Origin: Pogostemon cablin
Taxonomy: Eukaryota; Streptophyta; Magnoliopsida; Lamiales; Lamiaceae
Length of the DNA stretch: 64,000 nucleotides
Assembly: GCA_023678885.1 (NCBI GenBank)
Contig: CM043005.1
Location: 2,614,814 to 2,678,813 of the forward strand
Reading direction: 5' to 3'
The notes beneath the pieces are model-generated. The model saw only the letters and a list, made by a program, of their open reading frames with translations, searched no databases and had not been told where the DNA came from. Every line of letters starts with the position of its first letter. Position 1 is the stretch's first letter. Made by a program: the position numbers and the translations under genes. Positions 1 through 11,155 of this stretch are shown one piece after another.

Positions 1-1303
1 TTATTAATAAAGTATAACTATCTTACTTAATAAAAATCAAGATACATTAAATATTTAAAATATAATAATCTACATAATATAAATATTAAAAATTATACAA
101 CAATTCATAAAAATTCATTGTGTTTTAAAATTAAAGCAACTCTATTATAATAATTGTTTTAATTTTGAAATTAATACTTATGTATCGAAACACAGTGTAG
201 TTTAAATAAATTCATAATAATTAAAATAATAATAAATTCTAAAAAAATAAAAAAATTTGAACATTGTAAGTTTAATCTTTTAATTTATTTCATATAATTG
301 AACTGTGTAACACATTGCTAAAACAATTTTAATGAATTTTTTAAATATTAATATTGTAGTATTTTAAATATTCTTTATTTAATGAGTCTTAATTTTTATT
401 AATTAAAATAGTTATATATTTTATTCATAAAAAATTGTGATGAATTAAAAAGTACAAGTTAACCTTTTAATTTATTATTACATATAATATATATTTAAGG
501 TTAAACTTGTCTTTTTGTTTAGGGATAACTTAGTTCATATTATTATTAGGATGTGTATAGTGAAATCGGGGGTGTTAATAGTTGGGGCCATATTTAAATT
601 ATATTTTATCAAATAAAAATCTTTAAATTAATTGGTGGCCCGTCATCATATTTCAAAACATATTATCGGACTTCATCTTCAATAACAGTCGTCCTGCAGG
701 ATTGCAATATCCATACCCACCGCCCCATCCCCTACATGGTCATCGCCCAGAGAAACCAGAAAAGCAAAATCATCTCAACGTCGGAGTACGATGAAACACC
801 ATGGTTTGGGAGTCGAGTTTCTGTCGAGCTTCGACGTCTCTCTCCTCGTTCCGACACGTTAGCTACACCATCACTCCTCTTCAAGCTAATTGTCAGCAGA
901 TCTCAAATCTGATCCCTTTATTTCCGCCAATAACTAGCGCGTACTTGAAGAAATTTGAAACATGCTGATAACTCACTGAAATAAGACTTGGTTTAATGCT
1001 TGGTGACGCCATTCTTTGATTGGTATGAAGAATAACGATTGGTTGGATGGCTGGTTTTGGGAGCAAAAAGCGTAGAAGTTGATGAAGATGAAGTTGCAGC
1101 TATATCCGTATAATATTAAAAATATTATTGAAGTTGTATATACTTTTAAAATTAAAAAGGATAAATTTGAAATTTTTAGGGGTGTGTATTTAATAAAATT
1201 AAGATATAAGAAATTTAAAGGAGTGTGTGTTCAATAAAAGGCGTGTATTTAATAAAGAGGGGTGTGTATTTAACAACACTCAGTTACAAATAATAAAAAC
1301 ATA
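1..1303. other. AT-rich intergenic DNA with a GC-richer island
   Basis: No convincing gene. Most of this stretch is A/T-rich with stops in all frames. Positions about 655-1110 are clearly GC-richer and gene-like in composition (phrases such as catcgcccagagaaacc), but have no long ORF. The following 1160-1285 repeats a GTGTGTATTTAATAAA phrase three to four times, which resembles the edge of an old DNA transposon. I could not pair it with a left terminus. Confidence 0.4.
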
Positions 1304-1531
1304 CTCCCTCCGTCCCAGACTAAGAGGGTCATTTTTCCATTTTGGTCGTCCCACCCAAAGAGTCTCCTTTTCTTTTTTACACACATGAGACTCATACACC
1401 CCCATCTAATACAATTAAATGTTAGGACCCACACTCCTACTAATACAACTACCCACTATACATTAAATAATAATACACTTTAATGTACATATCAAAAAAT
1501 AAATGAATCTCTTAAAAAGGGACGGAGGGAG
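1304..1531. mobile_element. Stowaway-like MITE
   Basis: Begins CTCCCTCCGTCCC and ends GGGACGGAGGGAG, an inverted terminal pair flanked by TA on both sides. This is the Tc1/mariner Stowaway signature. 228 bp, no coding capacity. The interior (GGTCGTCCCACCCAAAG; TAATACAACTACCCACTA) is shared with the copy at 11405-11631. Confidence 0.85.
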
Positions 1532-2034
1532 TAGGTATGAAGTTGTTGGCCATAATGCTTTTAGCTAAAACTTTTTGTGATGTTACTTGCTGCTTTCGCA
1601 ATGTTCTAATAAATATATGATTTGATGAAATAATTAGTGGAGAGTTATACCATCTTGATTTAGACAGAAACCTGCTTGCTTTAGACCCCCAAACATATAA
1701 ATTTATTTCTTTGTGCTATAATTTTAGATTTTATATTATTATAATATTTAGTTTAATGAAAAACTTATAATAACATTATATATATGGAATAATTAAAATG
1801 TATTTAATGTAAGATATTAAATTTTATTTTTGAAAAACATTGCATTAAAATTTTTTTTTTCAAAAAGAACATTTATAAAGTAAATATAAGATTAAAGCGA
1901 ACTACATCTTATATCTACTAATTATTAATAAGTATATATAAAAATAAAGGCAAAAACTTATGTGAAACCTTCTCACGTAAAGGCATAACATGAAACGGCT
2001 AAAAGTGACAATTTTTATAATGAAAAATGATATT

Positions 2035-2286
2035 CGCTCCGTCCCTTCACGATAGTTAAATTTTACTAATTAGAACGTCCCCCTATAAGAGTTACATTTC
2101 TTTTTTTAGTAGATGACCAACATAAATCAATCACTTTATCTTTATGGGGCCCACAGACAGTACTAATACAACTACTCACTATACATTAAATTAATATATC
2201 TCTCAAACCACTATACATTAAAATACTATAACTTCTTAATCTCCGTGCAAACAGTAAACGTAACTCTTTTTATGTGACGAAGAGAG
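2035..2286. mobile_element. Stowaway-like MITE, degenerate
   Basis: Starts with GCTCCGTCCCTTCACG and ends with GACGAAGAGAGTA. The interior carries the family phrases (TACAACTACTCACTATACATTAAA, given here only as the start of the match; CTTAATCTCCGTGCAAA). The termini have diverged from CTCCCTCCGTCCC. Confidence 0.6.
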
Positions 2287-2444
2287 TACTCAAATAATGA
2301 AAAGTGATAATACTATTTCATGAATAATTTATAGATTAAATAAAAAATAATAACTTTTTATAGCGAAAGTGATAACTAATTTAAAAGGTCTAAAAATGGT
2401 CTTAACAGAGATGGTCTCACGCGAGACTTGCCCCAAAATAAGTA

Positions 2445-2670
2445 CTCCCTCCGTCCACCCGAAAGAGGGTATTTTACTTTTGTGCACGTTGATTAAGGAG
2501 TATTATTATTTAATGTGTAGTGGGTAGTTGTATTAGTGGGAATATGAACCTCATATTTTAGTTGTATTAGTGGGTGTGTATGGATTCCATATATATAAAA
2601 AAAAAATGATCCTTTTTGGAGCGGACGACCAAAATGAAAAAAATACCCCCTTTCGAGCGGAGGGAGGAAG
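2445..2670. mobile_element. Stowaway-like MITE
   Basis: CTCCCTCCGTCCACCCG at the left and an inverted GAGCGGAGGGAGGAAG end at the right, with TA at both borders. The interior runs in the opposite orientation to the 1304 copy (phrases GTAGTGGGTAGTTGTATTAG). It accounts for the small ORF around 2570, which is not a gene. Confidence 0.75.
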
Positions 2671-3527
2671 TATTATTACTTCAAACTACATGCATCCATT
2701 TTTTACCTCTATATTATCCTTAGTTGAATATTATGTGACTTACAAAAAATATTTTATACATCAATATAATTAGTTTGGGTAAGGTATGATATCCCCACAG
2801 ATATCATTTCAAATACATGAAAATACTTCACAAAACAACGTTGCACACATGAAAATACATTATTGCACATATTACAGATACACATTAATATAGTGCACAT
2901 GAGAAATAAATAATTCACTCGAAAACACTTCCTACACATAAAAATCCAATGTTACACATAAAAATTCAAATAAAATTCAACGAAATAAAAAAAACTATGC
3001 AAGAAATTTAATTATAAAAGTTTAATAAATTCAAAAAGAAAAATAAAAATGATAAAACAAATAAAATTTTATGTATAAAAAATTAATTAAGTAAAAATTA
3101 ATACAATAAAAAATAAGATTAAGCTTATTAAGTAAATATTTTTAAAAACGAATTAATCCTAAAAAATTTATTCGAGAAGTTTATTTAAAAAGGATTTAAT
3201 AAATTAAAAAAGATATTAACAAAAATTTAATATCACTTAACACATATAATATATATAATATTTTTGTATTATATAAAAATATTATATAGTCACTTAACAC
3301 ATATAATATATATAATGTTTTTGTATTATATAAAAATATTATATTGTCTTTAAAAACAATACTTATCCGTTTCACATCTTTTGATACCATTTTTTTAGTA
3401 GGGGGGATTAAGAAATTGAACTTTTTGAAGTTGTTTGATATTTTAGAACAATAAATAAAATGTGAAGTATGTTATATGAAAAATGGGTTAGGCATGGGCA
3501 GTATATATTTTTAATGTAAAGTACGAG

Positions 3528-5048
3528 TTAAAAGTTCTTTTTATCCTATAATTTTTTGAAATTTTAGATTGTCCAAAAAAATATTTGTATCGATTTTATT
3601 CCATAATTTTAATGTTTCTTTTAATTTTATCCAATTTTCGTCGCAACCCTTGATTTTGGCCGGAAAATCAACACGTGCGGCGCACTTAACGGTACAATTT
3701 GGGAAAAACCGGTGACATGTGCTGAGATGGCACTCCAATTAAAATTACACCAATCAAAATGTCAGCACACATTATGAATAATAATTTAAAAAAAGGACGC
3801 CTAATATTAAATTCAAATTTAAAATAATATACATTAAATGGTGACACATCATATTCGACATAAAAAAAATAAGATTTACATTAATTAAAAAATTAAAAAG
3901 AGAAAAACAAAAATAAAAAAAATGAAAAGGGTAAATTGTTCTTCATCATCTTCTTCGCAATCAGCAGCAACCAAATCAAATTTGTTCATCATCCTCCTCG
4001 CAGCAACCAGCAACCAAATCAAATCCGCACAAATTCATTCTCAAAGCATGGCCTACAACGAGTCCCCAACGTCACCGGCGGCTTGCCCTACGCTCGTCAT
4101 CGGCAGCGCTAACCTTCAGTAAGAATTACCTTCAAGTGTTGTCTGAAGCCATGGAGACCGGTTCGAATAGCCCTTGTTCTGACCATCAAACCACCACCAG
4201 TGTGATTCCTTCATCTTTCCAATGTTCAATCACCACCACCGCAGACTCAATCTCCACCACACCATGACTATCTACCAATATCGGCGCCGCCCCCACCGTC
4301 GGAGATCCAAGAAAACCAGCAACGCCACCTCCACCATCGGAGATCCAAGTAAACCAGCGACCCTGCCTCCATCACCACCACACAGAACCAAAAAAATTCA
4401 CGGCGTCGCCGCCTACCATAATCGGAAACCATTATCAGCAGAATTTTGGGGTTTGGGCTATTCAAATTTGGGGGTAATGGAGGAAGAATTAAATTAGGGT
4501 TTTTCGATTTTGTAGAAAGAGTCAAACCGAAATATGCTGGAGGAAGGAGGTTGAGGTGGATTAACGTTCTTCCTAGGCCTGGCGGAAGGAGCAGGGCACG
4601 GCGCCGGCGGAAGGTGGTGATGGGCGACGGCATTTCGTCGGTAGAGGAGCGGTTGACCAATTTGTTTCTTTTTAATTCATTTTATCTATTTTATGTTAAC
4701 AGATGTTTATTTTATTTAAATATTCTTTTATATTTCATGTAATTTAAAATTTATAAATAGTGTTAAAATATTAGATGATATAGTCAGCATTTTTATTTTT
4801 ATTTTATTAATTAAAGTGTGATGTGGAATAATCATTGGTCCAATTGACACCTCAACATGGTCGCCGGTTTCCCCCAAATTGAACGGTCACCTGCATCACA
4901 CATGACTATTTTTTGGTGAAAATCTAGGGTTTCGTCGAAAATTAGACAAAATTAATACAAAATTAATAGTTATAAGACAAAATCGATACAAATATCTTTT
5001 TTAGGACAAAATCTAAAATTTTCAATAGTCATGGAAAAAAACTTTTAA
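3528..5048. mobile_element. Long-TIR (MULE-like) element with gene-like filling, Pack-MULE candidate
   Basis: The first about 200 bp (3528-3735) pair as an inverted repeat with the last about 200 bp (4840-5048). Matching blocks include GATATTTGTATCGATTTT / AATATTTGTATCGATTTT, CAATTTTCGTCGCAACCC / TAATTTTCGACGAAACCC and CAATTTGGGAAAAACCGG / CAATTTGGGGGAAACCGG. The outermost TTAAAAGTT is also inverted. Long TIRs of this kind are typical of Mutator-like elements. I could not find a clean target duplication. The interior 3920-4660 is much GC-richer than its surroundings and looks captured, but I do not recognise the donor gene. Confidence 0.7.
3922..4660. other. GC-richer gene-like interior, donor gene unknown
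   Basis: Short ORFs on both strands (+ 3922-4122, + 4222-4497, - 4268-4660) give low-complexity Ser/His/Arg/Pro-rich peptides with no domain I recognise. A roughly 40-bp phrase starting TCGGAGATCCAAG is tandemly duplicated at about 4300-4375, making the peptides repetitive. The composition contrast with the AT-rich TIRs supports capture of host DNA. None of the ORFs can be supported as a gene. Confidence 0.4.
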
Positions 5049-7514
5049 TACTATATTAAAAAGATTAGTTGTATTGATCGTATGTCTCAAGAATTGTTTT
5101 AAGAAAATGCATCAGCTATTAAAGACAAATAAATAAATAAATAAATAAGTATATTAATTTTTATGAGATTAGTTGTATTGAGTGTACGCCTTTTGAAATG
5201 TTTTAAGAAAATGCATCAACTATTAAAGAAAAATAAATAATTAAATATAAAATGTAATACCCTCTTAATTATTTATTCAATTTCCACTTCTTTGTTATAA
5301 TAAATTGATCGAAATATGATAAGGAAGACTTGCATATTAAGCAAAGCTGGTAGAAATGTAAGGTGTGATTGGCAAAGGGTACTATAGGGTAATAAGAATA
5401 ACATAAAATCTCTTGTAAGACTATAATTTTGGGAGACGGGTCGACTCGTTATTAAAGTATCATTATTATATAGTTAAAGTATGTTTGTTATTAGTTAAAA
5501 TATATTTTTCTAAATATGGTGAATAATAAATTAAAATACTGTTTTTATGATATTATAGTATGATTTGTTACCGACATACTTTAACTTCATACTTTATTTA
5601 TATACAAAACATATTTTAATAATTGATAGACCGTCTCACAAATCATTTCATATATATACCCATCTAGAGTAACTCTAAGAATTAAAGAATATTGTTTCTA
5701 ATTCCTCATATATTTTATAAGTCTAAAACCTGCGTGTTTTTATGAACACCGAATACTTAAATCTCACGTGATTTGAAAGTTATACCCATTCATATTAAAT
5801 ATTATACTTTTTAGTGTAAGAATTTATACCCTTAATTTTCTAAAAAATAAAACTTAGACTTTTAATCAAATATTTATATTATTTATATTTCAATTGATTT
5901 TTTTATAATAAAATTATATTGTTATTAATTAAAGTTTATATCTTTGAAATAAAATGTTATAACTTTATAAATGATTTTGTGCATCTAAAAAATACATGAG
6001 ATCAACTTTTTTGAAATAGAAATGAAAAATTTTCAATTATTCTCATGGAATACAATTTCATTCTCTTCAATCAATTTTATTTTATAATTATTTTCATTAA
6101 TGATTGTTATTATCATTAGTATTTTAAAATTTGAATTAATCTGACCCCAAAGTGTAAATGTTCGTATTTAGAAAAAAAAAAAGAGAGGGTATTTTGTTAA
6201 ATAATTTGTATATTTAATACGCAAATCATGAGAAAGTCTCTTGTATGATGTATTGTCTATGTGGGATATAGATAAACCATTTGATCTATTATCATTATTT
6301 TTAGATAATGTCTAACGTATGATTTAATATAGTTAAAACTATATGATTCATATTAATGATGAATAATTTTATTAAAATATAATTCACTAAATTAGCATAG
6401 TGTTTGATTTATTAAAATATAATTATAAATTGTTAAAGTATGATGCATTAATTATAATAAAGTATGAATCTAATTAATTATATTTTAACAATTTTTAAAT
6501 CAAAATTTAATGAATTACAACATGTTTTAGTAGATCATATTTGTACCACTTAAAATTATAATAAATCTTAAATTATAAATTAATGGGTTAATTGAAAAAA
6601 AAACCACGAAATTTACACTTATTGCAAATTAATCCTCACTTTTGAAAAATTACAAAAAAAACCCACCATCTTTAAGTATTGTTGCAAAATAAACCCAATT
6701 TGTGGCTAAAAGTATAGTTTTTTTGGTGTGTTTTGTAACAATAGTTAAAGGTGGTAGTTTTTTTTGCAATTTTTCAAAAGTATTAATTTGCATAAGAGTA
6801 TAACATTTTGTTTTAAATGATATATACTTTAATTAGTAAGGGTATAACATTTTCATTGAAAATGTCGACTAAAATATGAATTGTATAAATATTTGATTAT
6901 TAAAATTAAGTTTTTTTCTCATAAAATTAAGGGTATAAGTTCTTATGTTAGGGAAAATCTTGCGTGATGTCGTCTCATGTAAGATCATTTTACATTTTTT
7001 AAATTAGAACTTTTGTTATAAAATATTATCACTTTTCATTTATATTATAAATTGTTTATAAAATAATAATATTATTTTTTATTAATTGAGTATCACTTTT
7101 TATTATAAAAATTATCATTCTTATCTATTTCACGTATTTGTCACCGGTTTACCTAAATCATTATACTTATGCTAAAAAAAATAATATTTAATATTAAAAG
7201 GTATAACTAGCGAAAAGTATAGAATTTAAGTTTACGATGTAAGAATAGATCAAATTTGAAAATCATGAATATTACATCAAATTTGAAAATCATGAATATA
7301 TTCGTCTCACGTATATGTTTCAAAAGGGTGTGCCACAAAACAATCTCGATAATTTGGATTTTCAGTTGACAGGAATAAAGGAGAAAAAAAAATTAAAAAA
7401 ATCTATAGATGACCAACTTGTTTGCTATGTAGTGAATGTTGAGTCATCCAACCATCAAGTAATATCCTAACATATCGAGATCAGATGACTCTAATTAATT
7501 CATGAATTTCATTT

Positions 7515-7572
<58 letters not shown>

Positions 7573-7659
7573 TTATATAAATCTTAATTATTCAATTATG
7601 ACATATAAATTATAAGATTTGTTTTTTAGTTGTTTACATAATAATTTGAAACTAATAAA
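5049..7659. other. AT-rich intergenic DNA with small foldback repeats
   Basis: No gene seen. About 5420-5640 is a small MITE-like unit (GAGACGGGTCG at the left, inverted as GACCGTCTCAC at the right, with TTAAAGTATG phrases between). It is the same family as 23985-24260. About 6586-6797 is a foldback element whose arms (GCAAATTAATCCTCACTTTT and its inverse near 6780) pair over roughly 60 bp. 7515-7567 is a TA microsatellite. Confidence 0.5.
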
Positions 7660-8021
7660 TCTATCTATACATATATAAAAGCAAACTTAAATTTCTACTT
7701 TTGTTTTCAATTTCTTTTAATTTTACTTTATTTAAAAATAATTCAAATTTAATAATGACCGTCTAATTAATACTTTTGATTTTAATCATAAAATTTAATT
7801 ATAATAATAATGGATTTTATTATTTAAAATTTACTTTTTATTTTATATTATAAATTTGGTAAATATGTAAAATAATTTGGCATATTTAACTAATTTTTAA
7901 TTAATATACACTTAATTTCAATTAATATATCATTCAATATTTATTTAATATATTATTATAATTTAGGAATTAATATACATAAGACATGATTTTCCTTTGA
8001 TTTGCTTTTGATTTCAACCAT

Positions 8022-8030
8022 AAAATTTAA
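8022..8030. repeat. 9-bp target site duplication (left) of the 10.2 kb MULE
   Basis: AAAATTTAA here is repeated exactly at 18196-18204, immediately outside the two inverted ends. Nine-base duplications are the rule for Mutator-like elements. Confidence 0.85.
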
Positions 8031-8080
8031 GGCAAAAGCTCTTGTGTACCCGGACACACGGATTTAGATCCGTGTGCCCA
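8031..8080 (+). repeat. Left terminal inverted repeat of the 10.2 kb MULE
   Basis: Shares GCTCTTGTGTACCCGGACAC with the reverse complement of 18150-18195 (one C/T difference). The TIR itself contains a small palindrome (ACGGATTTAGATCCGT). Confidence 0.8.
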
Positions 8081-8810
8081 ACCTTGACCCTACCCGTATT
8101 CTCAATCAAACGCCATTCTCCCATTCTCGCGCTCTCTCTCCCTCTCCATTTCCTTATCGGCTTCGATTCTCCGGCACACAGATCAGGTTTATTTCGTGTT
8201 TTATTTTCATAGAAATACACATAGAACGAGCTATCAATGACTCGCATATTAAAGGTTTTTCTTCTCATGTACTTATCTTTTTCTGTATTACAGTTTTATT
8301 TCGTTTTTAATTTTCATAGAAATACTTGTAGAATGAGTTATCAATGATTTGTATTTTAAAGGTTTTCCTTCTCAAGTATTTCTCCTTTTTTGTATTAGAG
8401 TTTGATTTCGTGTTTATTTTCAGAGGAAGTTAAAGAGCTGCCTAAGCAATTGATTGATAGCTGCTGTAGCTTTAAATAATTTACCTCCGGCCTCAGGTGA
8501 AGGAACCACTGTGTCATCTACTGTTCCAAAATACAGGTAATTTTGAGTTTAAATGTAGTATTAGCTAACAATTTTCATCTAATAGGGTGGTTTCTCATTA
8601 TTTTGACTTGTCTTAACGTTAATGTCTATTGATGTTGAGTTTCAAGAATTGCTGAAAATTGGGAACCATGGTTAAATAACAATGTGGATAAATGTTGTAC
8701 TACTCAAATGGTAATATACCTTTATTGTTTAAATTATATACCCTTTAGATATAAAAGTATTATCTTGAATTAAAGCAAATATTTTTTAACTAACATAAGT
8801 TTTATTGCAG

Positions 8811-10126
8811 GTTTTTATCTCTTGTTCGAATTTCATTATGCAGTTGTTGCTATCAATTTTGTGGATGAAAAAGTTCAATATTTAGATAGTAGGAAGTATC
8901 AAAGTGGCAATACGAAGAACCTGTTTCATGGAGCAATACTAATTCTTCTAAGTTTAATAATTTTTGTTGACGATTTATTTTATGAGTTTTTTTTTCATAA
9001 TCAATTTTTCATACAGGGGATTGATGAGGTTAATTAATGTTATTACATGATATAATTAATATATTTACTATGCTATGACCGTGCATGATGTTAATTATCA
9101 TTTGTGTTGAATTGTACATTTGATTCATTCCATGAATTTGATTAGTTCGTTAGTTAGTGTTGGTTTGGGATAACCTATATTGAATTTTCTGTAGAAATTT
9201 TGGTAATTAATAATTATGGTCTTTATGCATATAATTTCCTTTCACTAATATTGAATTGTGTCCATAGTCTGTGATAAGAATTATTGATTAATATCTTTTT
9301 GGTTGATTTTTGTATCTCCATGGCTTCCTATTTTCTAGCTATACCTTTCTGTTGTGAAAGTATGATAGGATGCTTTTGGTTTGTTCGAGTAGCACCTTGT
9401 GACTTATTTACTGTATTAGCCGTCGAGTTCTCATGGTCTTCCTATTTCAAGCTATATCTTTCTGTATTGACTTATCTTTAGGTTGCTTTTGTACCTCCAT
9501 ACCTCAAGTTTGATTTTTTATTAATTATATATGAAGTTGTAATTACAAGTATAATTCAATGGATTTACAAATCAATACCATTTTATGTAGGTTATTTTGT
9601 TTGAGAAATTTATGGATCAACTTAAACATCCCAAAGCATCTGAAGTTTTTGGTTATGAAATTGAGTATGTGCCATTTAAATGGCAAACCTTTAAAAGCAC
9701 CAATGATTTCGGGCTGTTTTTGATATACCATCTAAGGTACTTCAATGAAGTGCCATATACATCTCCTGATTTGAACAAGGTAATTTATTTGACTATTTAT
9801 TTTGCTTGTAGGTTTGTATACAAAATGAAAACTTAGTTTATTTATACAATTACTTATTATAACTTTTATTTTCTACGAAGCCTGAGATCCTACTTGTAGT
9901 TAGGGTTGGGACCTGCGCGACAATTTTATTATCAAATCAAAATAAAATGAGGGCTCGAGTTATTAAATTTGTGTATGAATTCTATGAGGAGAAGCCTCGT
10001 GTTTTAAAAGGAAGAGTTGAGAAGAAAAAGGAGAAAGCACTAAAGGCTGTAGAAGAGAAAAAAATGGCTGCTCAAGAGAAATTTAAAGAATTGGATAAAG
10101 TTGATCTGGGAAAGAGGCATAATTGA
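8811..10126 (+). pseudogene. Ulp1-like C48 cysteine peptidase gene of the MULE, active-site Cys lost
   Basis: Three exon-like blocks are visible. 8811 onward, after a TTTATTGCAG acceptor, reads FHYAVVAINF...VQYLDSRKY, the catalytic His and Asp blocks of Ulp1/SENP peptidases. 9591-9779 reads VILFEKFMDQLKHPKAS to STNDFGLFLIYHL and ends at a GT donor (AACAAG|GTAATT). 9881-10126 joins in phase 0 and ends in a Lys/Glu-rich tail, DKVDLGKRHN, then stop. In the family the motif is NDCG. Here codon 9708-9710 is TTC (Phe) instead of TGC or TGT, a one-base change that removes the nucleophile. The reading frame is also disturbed just before FEFHY. ULP-like genes in MULEs are known, and their role in transposition is not established. 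Family assignment is fairly sure; exon borders are inferred by eye. Confidence 0.65.
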
Positions 10127-10364
10127 TGGTGTTTGTTGGAGTTGTTTTAATTTTTGGATATGTTGTGTTGATGACTAGTATAATGTTATCATATCAAGTT
10201 AGAGTGATAACTCTTTCTGAATTACATGATTAGTTTTTGCTATGGTTTATGATTAGTACAGTGAGACAATGCCATTGTATGTGAAGAAAATATTATTTCT
10301 TTTTTTCCTTCATTTACACTTAGTGAACTTGCATTTGAATTTAATCAATATGATTGTTACTTCA

Positions 10365-11010
10365 AAAAGGTATATTATTATCATGTAAGGGTACATTGTT
10401 GTCATGCAAAGGGTATATTATTGTCATGTAAAATGTATATATCCGAAAGAGAATATTGTTAATGAGCAGATGATACATTGTTTATGAGTAGAGGGTAAGT
10501 TGTTGTCATGCAAAGAGCACGGAGTTTAGATTGTTCCAAGTTTATTATAAGAGGTATTATGACATGGCGAAAAGGGTATATTTCATATAGGTAAAGGGTA
10601 CATTATTGATGAGTAAATGGTACATTGTTTGTCATGTAAAGGGTATACTAGTCGTGTAAATTGTATGAGGTTGCAATTAGTGTACTGTGGTCATGTTATT
10701 TCTATCGAATTTTGCAAAGGGTACATTGTTAATTAGTAAAAGGTACATTTTTTTATGAGTAAAGAGTACATTGTTTATCATGCAAAAGGTATAGTCGTCA
10801 CGTAAATTTGTTAAGTTGCATATGATACATTGTTGATGAGTAATGAGTACATTGTTAATAAGTGAAGGGTATGTTGTTTGTCATGTAAAAGGTATAGATT
10901 TTAGAACATATATTATTGATGGTGTTTCAAATTAATGATGTTTAGGTATATTGGCATGGTGCAAAGAGTATATAATTTTGTACTAAGAGTATGACGCTCA
11001 ATGTTAAAGG
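10365..11010. repeat. AAAGGGTACATT-type degenerate repeat array
   Basis: About 25 imperfect units built on AAAGGGTAYATT, separated by spacers such as GTTGTCATGC or GATGAGT (unit length about 20-40 bp). The same phrases recur at about 12330-12420, 14365-14640, 16655-16960 and 17487-17520, all inside the 10.2 kb MULE. Noncoding: stops occur throughout. Confidence 0.75.
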
Positions 11011-11155
11011 GTATAACAAGCTATCTAATACCTGAATTTCACAATTTGTTTTCAATAAAAATATTTAATAATTACATAATAATTTACTCATTCAAAATCT
11101 AAGAAATTTATTAATTCATCAAAATCTATCACAATATTTAATCTATACATCACTA

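Noticed and set aside
10365..11010. CRISPR-like appearance of repeats with spacers
   Set aside because: Units are degenerate, spacers are themselves repeated, and the DNA is plant nuclear.
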